Source of the DNA: Desulfuromonadales bacterium
GTDB taxonomy: Bacteria; Desulfobacterota; Desulfuromonadia; Desulfuromonadales; BM103
Assembly: GCA_030630015.1 (NCBI GenBank)
Contig: DAOVNV010000062.1
Coordinates: 1 to 11,217 of the forward strand
Direction of reading: 5' to 3'
Length of the DNA: 11,217 nt
Numbering within the stretch: position 1 is the first letter of the stretch; every line of letters starts with the position of its first letter. Positions 6,569-11,217 of the stretch are shown piece by piece. Below the pieces are notes generated by a model. It ran no database searches. It was not told the DNA's origin and worked only from the letters and a program-made list of their open reading frames with translations. Both the position numbers and the translations under genes were made by a program.

Positions 6569-6592
6569 CGGCTTTCTGCTGCAACCATATGA

Positions 6593-6621
6593 TTGACGTC
6601 GGAAATGGGGATTGTTAAAAT
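6593..6621 (+). promoter_or_regulatory. Sigma70-type promoter of valS, inside the upstream terminator
   Basis: TTGACG (6593-6598) and TAAAAT (6616-6621) are each five of six matches to the consensus hexamers, with the optimal 17-base spacer. This is the best promoter in the window. The -10 element occupies the loop and start of the descending arm of the terminator hairpin at 6603-6629. Predicted initiation is near 6628, giving a leader of about 65 bases before the valS ATG. Confidence 0.65.
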
Positions 6622-6635
6622 CCCCGTTTCTTTTG
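6603..6635 (+). terminator. Intrinsic terminator of receiver-linker gene
   Basis: The hairpin pairs AAATGGGGATT (6603-6613) with AATCCCCGTTT (6619-6629): 11 bp including one T-G wobble, around a 5-base loop. It is followed by C and TTTT (6631-6634). It lies 34 bases after the receiver-linker gene's stop codon and fits a Rho-independent terminator well. Confidence 0.75.
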
Positions 6636-6646
6636 GTATTTACTCC

Positions 6647-6667
6647 ATTGTGCCGGGCACAATTTTT
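6647..6667 (+). promoter_or_regulatory. Palindrome plus T-run in valS leader
   Basis: ATTGTGCC (6647-6654) and GGCACAAT (6656-6663) form a perfect 8-1-8 inverted repeat, followed directly by TTTT (6664-6667), and lie 26 bases before the valS ATG. As DNA it could be the operator of a dimeric regulator placed just downstream of the promoter. As RNA it folds to a 6-7 bp stem with a 3-5 base loop and a U-run, which would look like a small terminator or attenuator. It is not part of a T-box: the leader is far too short. Confidence 0.5.
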
Positions 6668-6692
6668 GTCTGATTGGAAGGAAGCTACATTC

Positions 6693-9350
6693 ATGGAGCA
6701 GAAACTGCCCAAGAGCTACGAGCCACAGAGCGTGGAAAGCCGCTGGTATCGCATCTGGGAGGAGGAAGGCTATTTTCATGCCGATGAAAATTCCCCCAAA
6801 CCGCATTATTCGATTGTTATCCCTCCCCCGAATGTGACCGGCGTTCTGCACATGGGGCATGCCCTGAACAATACGGTCCAGGACATCCTGGCGCGGTGGA
6901 AGCGCATGTGTGGCTGTGAGGTCCTGTGGATGCCCGGCACCGACCACGCCGGCATTGCCACCCAGAACGTGGTTGAAAAACAGCTGGCTGAAGAAGGCAT
7001 GGACCGGCATGCCATTGGCCGTGAAAACTTTATTGAACGTGTCTGGACGTGGCGGGAAGAGTCAGGCGGCAAGATTATCGAACAATTGAAGCGGCTGGGG
7101 GCCTCCTGTGACTGGGAGCGGGAACGCTTCACCATGGATGAAGGCCTGTCCCGGGCCGTGCGTGAAGTCTTTGTCCGCCTCTACGAAGACGGCCTGATCT
7201 ACCGGGCCAATCGCCTGATCAACTGGTGCCCGCGCTGCCATACCGCCCTGTCTGACCTTGAGGTTGAGCACGACGAAAAAAAAGGCCATCTCTGGCATCT
7301 GCGCTACCCGGTTGTGGGAACAGATCGCTGCATGGTCGTCGCAACGACGCGTCCGGAAACGATGCTGGGCGACACGGCGGTGGCGGTGCATCCGGACGAT
7401 GAGCGTTATCAGGAACTGGTCGGCAAGAAAGTTCTGCTGCCCCTCGTTAACCGGGAGATCCCAATTGTTGCCGACGAATATGTCGACAAGGAGTTTGGCA
7501 GTGGTGCGGTCAAGATCACTCCGGCCCATGACTTCAACGACTTCGAGCTCGGCAAGCGCCACGACCTGAATGTGGTCAACATCTTCGATGAATCTGGAGT
7601 GGTCAACGAGAATGGCGGGCCTTATTGCGGCCAGGAACGCTACGAGGCGCGTGCCAACGTGGTGGCCGACCTGGAGAACCAGGGGTTGCTGGAAAAAATT
7701 GATGATTACCAGAGTGCAATCGGTGAATGCTATCGCTGCAAAACAGTGATCGAACCCTATCTTTCCCTGCAGTGGTATGTCAGCGTTAAGCCTTTGGCCG
7801 AAAAGGCCATCGAAGCCGTTCGTGAAGGTCAGACCAGGATCGTGCCGCAACAGTGGGAGAAGACCTACTTTGAATGGATGTTGAACATTCAGGATTGGTG
7901 CGTCAGTCGGCAGATCTGGTGGGGACACCGCATTCCGGCCTGGTTTTGCGAGGATTGTGGAGAGATCACGGTCAGTCGTGAAGACGCCAGCGTTTGCGCA
8001 CACTGCAACAGCACTAACCTTCACCAGGAAACCGACGTACTCGATACCTGGTTCTCTTCAGCGCTCTGGCCCTTTTCAACGATGGGCTGGCCTGACCAGA
8101 CTGAAACCCTTGAGAAGTTCTATCCGACGACCTGTCTGGTTACGGGGTTCGATATCCTGTTCTTCTGGGTGGCGCGGATGATGATGATGGGTCTCAAATT
8201 CATGGATCAGGTGCCGTTCAAGGACGTGTATATCCATGCCCTGGTCAGGGATGCCCAGGGGCAGAAGATGAGCAAGAGCAAGGGGAATGTCATTGACCCC
8301 CTGCATGTCATCGACGAGTACGGTGCGGATGCCTTTCGCTTTACCCTGACGTCCTTCGCTGCCATGGGGCGCGATGTCAAACTGTCGACGGATCGGGTTG
8401 CCGGATATCGCAACTTTTGCAACAAGATTTGGAATGCCAGCCGGTTTGCATTGATGAACCTGGAAGGATTCGACCCGTCAGATATCGATCTCGGGGACTG
8501 CGATCTCTCCGATGCCGACCGCTGGATCCTGACCCGCTTCAGCGAGACGGTCGATCAGGTGCAACTCGCCTTGGAGGAGTACAAGTTTAACGAGGCCGCC
8601 AGCGCCCTTTACGCATTTACCTGGCACAGCTTCTGCGATTGGTATATTGAACTCACCAAGGACGACCTGTATGGTGATGACCTGCAGGCCAAACAGCGGG
8701 CCCAGACCGTCCTGTATACGGTTCTGGAGCAGCTTCTCCGCCTGTTGCATCCGTTCGTACCGTTTATTACCGAAGAAATCTGGCAAGCGCTGCCCGGAAC
8801 GCGGCCGTGTGCCTCCATTATGCTCTCCTCTTTCCCGTCTGGCAGGGCGTTGCCTGTTGATACCGCAGGTGCGGAAAGGATGGAACTGGTCATGGACGTG
8901 ATCAGGGCAATCCGCAACATTCGCGGCGAGATGGACGTGTCTCCGAGTCGCGAGGTGACTGTCGTACTGGACTGCAAGTCTGCCGGTTCCCTGGCAGTGT
9001 TGCAGGAGGGAGGACAGGCGATCCGCTCTCTGGGGCGGGTGGGTGAGCTGACTATGGGACAGAATGTCGATCGTCCCGGACAGGCGGCGACCCAAGTCGC
9101 TGGTGATGTCGAGATTCTTCTGCCGCTGGCCGGGCTGGTCGACATTGCTGAAGAAGTCAAACGGCTTGAAAAAGAGATTGCCAAAGTCCGCAAAGATGTC
9201 GACTTCTTCACCAAAAAACTCGGCAACGAAAAGTTTGTTGCCAAGGCCCCGCCGCAGGTGCTCGAAAAGGACCGTGGCAAGCTGAGGGAAGCTGAGGAAA
9301 AGATGGGCATCCTGCAGGAGAGTCTACAGAAAATAAAGGCGATTGGTTAA
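6693..9350 (+). CDS. valS: Valyl-tRNA synthetase
   Basis: A class I aminoacyl-tRNA synthetase that charges tRNA-Val. The 885-residue product has normal bacterial length and all expected parts: the HIGH-type motif HMGH (53-56) after PPPNVTGVL, the CP1 editing domain with TTRPETMLGDTAVAVHPDD, and a zinc ribbon with Cys419, Cys422, Cys435 and Cys438. These are followed by DTWFSSALWPFSTMGWP, the KMSKS motif (525-529), an alpha-helical anticodon-binding domain (DRWILTRF onward), and the C-terminal coiled coil from about residue 815 (VKRLEKEIAKVRKDVDFF) that contacts the tRNA. Start: the ATG at 6693 is preceded by GGAAGGAAG (6676-6684). An upstream in-frame TTG at 6612 lies inside the terminator hairpin and would add 27 unrelated residues, so it is rejected. 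It is monocistronic as far as the window shows, with its own promoter at 6593-6621. No frameshift or missing motif is seen. Confidence 0.98.
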   Translation: MEQKLPKSYEPQSVESRWYRIWEEEGYFHADENSPKPHYSIVIPPPNVTGVLHMGHALNNTVQDILARWKRMCGCEVLWMPGTDHAGIATQNVVEKQLAEEGMDRHAIGRENFIERVWTWREESGGKIIEQLKRLGASCDWERERFTMDEGLSRAVREVFVRLYEDGLIYRANRLINWCPRCHTALSDLEVEHDEKKGHLWHLRYPVVGTDRCMVVATTRPETMLGDTAVAVHPDDERYQELVGKKVLLPLVNREIPIVADEYVDKEFGSGAVKITPAHDFNDFELGKRHDLNVVNIFDESGVVNENGGPYCGQERYEARANVVADLENQGLLEKIDDYQSAIGECYRCKTVIEPYLSLQWYVSVKPLAEKAIEAVREGQTRIVPQQWEKTYFEWMLNIQDWCVSRQIWWGHRIPAWFCEDCGEITVSREDASVCAHCNSTNLHQETDVLDTWFSSALWPFSTMGWPDQTETLEKFYPTTCLVTGFDILFFWVARMMMMGLKFMDQVPFKDVYIHALVRDAQGQKMSKSKGNVIDPLHVIDEYGADAFRFTLTSFAAMGRDVKLSTDRVAGYRNFCNKIWNASRFALMNLEGFDPSDIDLGDCDLSDADRWILTRFSETVDQVQLALEEYKFNEAASALYAFTWHSFCDWYIELTKDDLYGDDLQAKQRAQTVLYTVLEQLLRLLHPFVPFITEEIWQALPGTRPCASIMLSSFPSGRALPVDTAGAERMELVMDVIRAIRNIRGEMDVSPSREVTVVLDCKSAGSLAVLQEGGQAIRSLGRVGELTMGQNVDRPGQAATQVAGDVEILLPLAGLVDIAEEVKRLEKEIAKVRKDVDFFTKKLGNEKFVAKAPPQVLEKDRGKLREAEEKMGILQESLQKIKAIG

Positions 9351-9726
9351 AATCGGTGGCGTGTGACGAGTCGCACGAAAAATCTGGGACATAACCGCCA
9401 GTTCGCTTCGCCCATTCAGCAAAAGTAGGCGCATTGAGGCGAGGGCGCAAAGCAAAAAAAAAGACGCAGAGAAAAGTTTTTTGGGGTTAACCTCTGAGAC
9501 TTTTCTCTGCGTCTTTTTTTGTCGATTTTCGGAAGCTGGTGTTGAATCGTTGGCCAATGCCTACAGCAACAATCAATCTCTGGATGGTGAAAAGAGTGTC
9601 CAGAATGTCCCTAGGAAATGTAGGTAACAGTTGCAGTATGATTTATGAGACACCTTTCTCAGGCCATTCAAAATTTTTATAAATTGTGCAATTTGAGGAT
9701 TACTCTACGGCTGAAAAACTGACAAT
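9351..9726. other. Gene-free spacer after valS
   Basis: 376 bases with no gene I can support. The left part holds GC-rich repeat-like sequence (GGCGCAT, GAGGCGAGGGCGC, about 9428-9448) running into the long inverted repeat at 9456-9520. The right part (9541-9726) is AT-rich and has small dyads: TGAGA/TCTCA (9646-9650 and 9657-9661) and AAATTG-TG-CAATTT (9681-9694). The second lies 32 bases past the end of the LysR gene on the minus strand and could be a weak 3' hairpin. An open frame starting at the ATG at 9557 gives a 40-odd residue peptide with no recognisable motif or good ribosome-binding site. It may be the remains of a mobile element, but nothing identifies one. Confidence 0.6.
9456..9520. 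terminator. Very long perfect inverted repeat after valS
   Basis: The left arm 9456-9477 and right arm 9499-9520 are perfectly complementary over 22 bp. The core is GACGCAGAGAAAAGT against ACTTTTCTCTGCGTC, flanked by an A-run on the left and a run of seven T on the right. The loop is about 21 bases and contains GGTTAACC. An A-run, stem and T-run layout is symmetrical, so it can terminate transcription from both sides: valS from the left and the LysR gene from the right. The GACGCAGAG core resembles repeat families dispersed in intergenic DNA of this and other bacterial groups, so it may be a mobile repeat co-opted as a terminator. Confidence 0.8.
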
Positions 9727-10569
9727 TTACCGCATCCCCTCTCGAATATGCTGAGCCATGCATTCAACAGCTTTGGAATACTTGCCGGGGGATCGTTTCA
9801 ACACGATTTTCGCGACTGGCAACTCAGGAAAACCCTCTGCGGCGCCGAGAATGCGGAATTCCTGCGGGACAACACTTCCAAAAAGAATGGAGACAGCCAA
9901 TCCAGCAGATACAGTGGCAAGAATTCCAGCAACACTTGGGCTTTGATAAGCGACTCTATAATTCCGATTTATCGAATTGAGTGCCTCTATAGACCACTTG
10001 CGGGAAATACATTCGGCATGAAAAACGGCCAGGGGTAATGGGTCTTCCTCGTGGATAAGATGGTTAGCCGATGTAACCCATACGATTGGATCGCGCCTGA
10101 TGATATCACCGTCCTCGTTTGGGCTGCATGTCACGAGTGCGAGATCAAGTTCGCCCTTTTCCAACGCCGGCACCAATAAGGAACTGCATTCACAACGAAC
10201 GGTCACCTGCACCCTGGGATAAGCTTTGGCAAAACGGGAAAGGATCTCAGGAAGAAAACGCAGTGCATAATCGTCCAAAATACCAATCCTGACCGCTCCA
10301 ACCATGTCTGGTTTAATCATCGCCGCCACGGTCTCTTCATGCAGCTTGAGCATGCGTCTGGCATAAGGGACAAGGGCTTCCCCTTCGGCCGTCAGGCTAA
10401 AAGAACGTCCGCTCCGTTCAAACAGTGGCCGGCCAATTGTTTCTTCAAGGCGCTTGACTTGCATACTGATAGCAGGCTGGGTCCGATGAACGACCTGAGA
10501 GGCATTGGTGAAACCACCCGTATCGATAATGGCGAGAAAGGTTTTCAGCAAATCGATTTGAAGTTCCAC
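9727..10569 (-). CDS. LysR-family transcriptional regulator
   Basis: A 280-residue LysR-type regulator. The winged helix-turn-helix is at residues 5-60 (LLKTFLAIIDTGGFTNASQVVHRTQPAISMQVKRLE, then LFERSGRSFSLTAEGE). An effector-binding periplasmic-binding-like domain runs from about 90 (VRIGILDDYALRFLPEILSRF, then ELDLALVTCSP, then VSAGLAVSILFGS) to the end. The DDYA...LPEIL and DLALVTCSP segments are reminiscent of the LrhA/HexA/PecT subgroup, but the ligand and targets cannot be read from sequence. The start is GTG at 10569, with AGGTGG a few bases upstream (minus strand) as the ribosome-binding site. It is divergent from the DUF1127 gene, the usual layout for a LysR regulator and its target, and LysR-type dyads lie in the shared spacer. 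The gene and its surroundings are visibly more AT-rich than the valS region. Confidence 0.95.
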   Translation of the reverse strand: MELQIDLLKTFLAIIDTGGFTNASQVVHRTQPAISMQVKRLEETIGRPLFERSGRSFSLTAEGEALVPYARRMLKLHEETVAAMIKPDMVGAVRIGILDDYALRFLPEILSRFAKAYPRVQVTVRCECSSLLVPALEKGELDLALVTCSPNEDGDIIRRDPIVWVTSANHLIHEEDPLPLAVFHAECISRKWSIEALNSINRNYRVAYQSPSVAGILATVSAGLAVSILFGSVVPQEFRILGAAEGFPELPVAKIVLKRSPGKYSKAVECMAQHIREGMR

Positions 10570-10678
10570 AACAGGCCACCTATCAATTTTATTGATGATT
10601 CTGATAAAATAAATTCGTTTGATTAATCAATAGCAGGCTGGCATAGTGAAGTCAAGCGGAAGGAAAGGGGACTATCCC
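10570..10678. promoter_or_regulatory. Divergent LysR/DUF1127 control region with LysR-box dyads
   Basis: This 109-base AT-rich spacer between two divergent genes contains two dyads with ATC/GAT half-sites. The first is ATCAAT-TTT-ATTGAT at 10582-10596, which satisfies the LysR T-N11-A rule (T10583 and A10595). The second is the 12-base palindrome TTGATTAATCAA at 10619-10630. TAAAAT at 10605-10610 could be the -10 box for the DUF1127 gene, with the first dyad covering the -35 position. That arrangement would suit a promoter controlled by the LysR protein. AAGGA and AGGGG (10660-10670) supply the DUF1127 ribosome-binding site. Confidence 0.6.
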
Positions 10679-10936
10679 ATGATACTGCTCCCAAAAATAA
10701 ACAACGTATTGGCCAAGATTAAATGTTGGAGAGAAATATCCAGACAGCGGAGCCAGTTAAGGAAGATGAGTGATGCTTTCTTGATGGATGTCGGCATCAG
10801 TCGTGCGGATGCTGATCGTGAAGCTGAACGGCCGTTTTGGGATTCCGCGCCAATCGAAGACATCTCGCTCCGGAGCCGCACAGGGACAGCTTCAGATATT
10901 GATCGAGAAGAAGGCGAATGCTGCATCCAAACTTAA
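10679..10936 (+). CDS. Small DUF1127 (YjiS-like) protein
   Basis: An 85-residue protein with a DUF1127 core at residues 17-54: W17, REISRQRSQLRKMSDAFLMDVGISRADADREAERPFW. The LMDVGISRADADREA segment and terminal RPFW are the family signature. DUF1127 proteins are small and Arg-rich; some alphaproteobacterial members bind RNA and influence phosphate and carbon metabolism or small-RNA turnover, but the role here is unknown. The 30-residue acidic tail after the core (APIEDISL to the end) is not part of the usual domain. Start: the ATG at 10679 follows AGGAAAGGGG with an 8-base gap. An in-frame GTG at 10646 would add 11 residues and has no clear ribosome-binding site. It is divergent from the LysR gene, which may control it. 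No intrinsic terminator is evident downstream. Confidence 0.85.
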   Translation: MILLPKINNVLAKIKCWREISRQRSQLRKMSDAFLMDVGISRADADREAERPFWDSAPIEDISLRSRTGTASDIDREEGECCIQT

Positions 10937-11217
10937 TTTTAACCGGAGCGGCCAATGATCGTTTAATAAGAAATTGTTTTTGATGTATGGCCCATTGAGT
11001 TGCTTCCCCATAATTTATATAAAATAAGAGATGCAACCCCCTGTATCAGTATAGTTGAGGTGGTCATAATTTTGTGTATTAAAAAGAGCGTGCGATTGAT
11101 AGCGCTTAATAAGACGGCAATTTTCGTCTCAGGAGTCGTTATTTACAGGAATAACAGTTTGCAATATTAGCCCTACCCTCCAAATAAAAAATGCCGATCC
11201 ACCAAAAGAGACAGAGA
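10937..11217. other. AT-rich right-edge region without a supported gene
   Basis: 281 bases, AT-rich. I see no RNA gene or long reading frame. Two small hairpins lie close together: AGACG/CGTCT around 11111-11130, and GTTATT-TACAGG-AATAAC around 11139-11157. A 36-codon frame from the GTG at 11060 (with GAGG just before it) ends at a TAG near 11170. It has no recognised motif and is not claimed as a gene. The region could be the 3' flank of the DUF1127 gene or the leader of a gene starting beyond the window. Confidence 0.4.

Noticed and set aside
5563..6588. 341-codon open frame on the minus strand opposite the receiver-linker gene
   Set aside because: It is a shadow of the biased codon use in the Glu/Ala/Pro-rich linker. 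Its product is Ser/Thr/Gly low-complexity and mirrors the 21-bp repeat, and the plus-strand frame has an intact receiver and a strong ribosome-binding site.
6612..6692. N-terminal extension of valS from TTG at 6612
   Set aside because: It would begin inside the terminator hairpin and before the predicted transcript start, and the added 27 residues are unlike the family. The ATG at 6693 has a ribosome-binding site.
6569..6692. T-box leader before valS
   Set aside because: The gap is only 124 bases, with no specifier stem or T-box sequence; the hairpins are explained as a terminator and a palindrome.
7062..8024. 320-codon open frame on the minus strand inside valS
   Set aside because: It lies fully opposite conserved valyl-tRNA synthetase domains and has no recognisable motif; it is a typical antisense shadow.
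11060..11170. Short open frame from GTG 11060 near the right edge
   Set aside because: 36 codons, no known motif, an AT-rich background where such frames arise by chance.

Overview
The window looks like a chromosomal segment of a Desulfuromonadales-type bacterium (Geobacter / Desulfuromonas / Pelobacter relatives). This is inferred from gene content, not from a search. The pointers are a receiver protein with a long acidic linker, a degenerate receiver-PilZ protein, a DUF2914 exported protein, a MucR/Ros zinc-finger regulator outside the Alphaproteobacteria, and heptamer-type intergenic repeats. Most of the window is moderately GC-rich with strong Shine-Dalgarno sites. The last ~1.8 kb is visibly more AT-rich and may have a different history.

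Layout. Positions 1-33 are a 7-bp tandem repeat running off the left edge. 48-1905 is a deoC-deoB pair with overlapping reading frames for deoxyribonucleoside catabolism. A receiver-like/PilZ protein (1939-2676, minus) converges on deoB. It is divergent from a small exported DUF2914 protein (2775-3152), which ends at a strong hairpin shared with the convergent mucR-like gene (3243-3668, minus). An AT-rich divergent spacer separates mucR from a dGTPase-like HD hydrolase gene (3936-4976). A promoter with a consensus -35 box precedes a 461-residue response-regulator-like protein (5183-6568) with a Pro/Glu/Asp-rich linker, a six-copy 21-bp repeat and a helical C-terminus. That gene ends at an intrinsic terminator inside which a good sigma70-type promoter for valS is embedded. 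valS (6693-9350) is a complete valyl-tRNA synthetase gene. A 376-bp gene-free stretch follows, with a very long perfect inverted repeat. Then come a divergent LysR regulator (9727-10569, minus) and a small DUF1127 protein (10679-10936, plus) sharing a short AT-rich control region with LysR-type dyads. The last 281 bp hold no gene I can support.

How it fits together. deoC and deoB are consecutive steps of one pathway (deoxyribose-1-phosphate to deoxyribose-5-phosphate to acetaldehyde plus glyceraldehyde-3-phosphate). dGTPase is related only loosely, through deoxynucleotide turnover. The PilZ, MucR and receiver proteins suggest a cluster of signalling and regulatory genes between housekeeping ones, without evidence of one shared pathway. 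LysR and DUF1127 form a two-gene module.

I found no wholly new multi-gene system. The most interesting single object is the receiver-linker-helix protein. Its architecture, and a C-terminal residue pattern similar to the PopZ oligomerisation domain, suggest a polar or condensate scaffold under receiver control. This is a hypothesis only.
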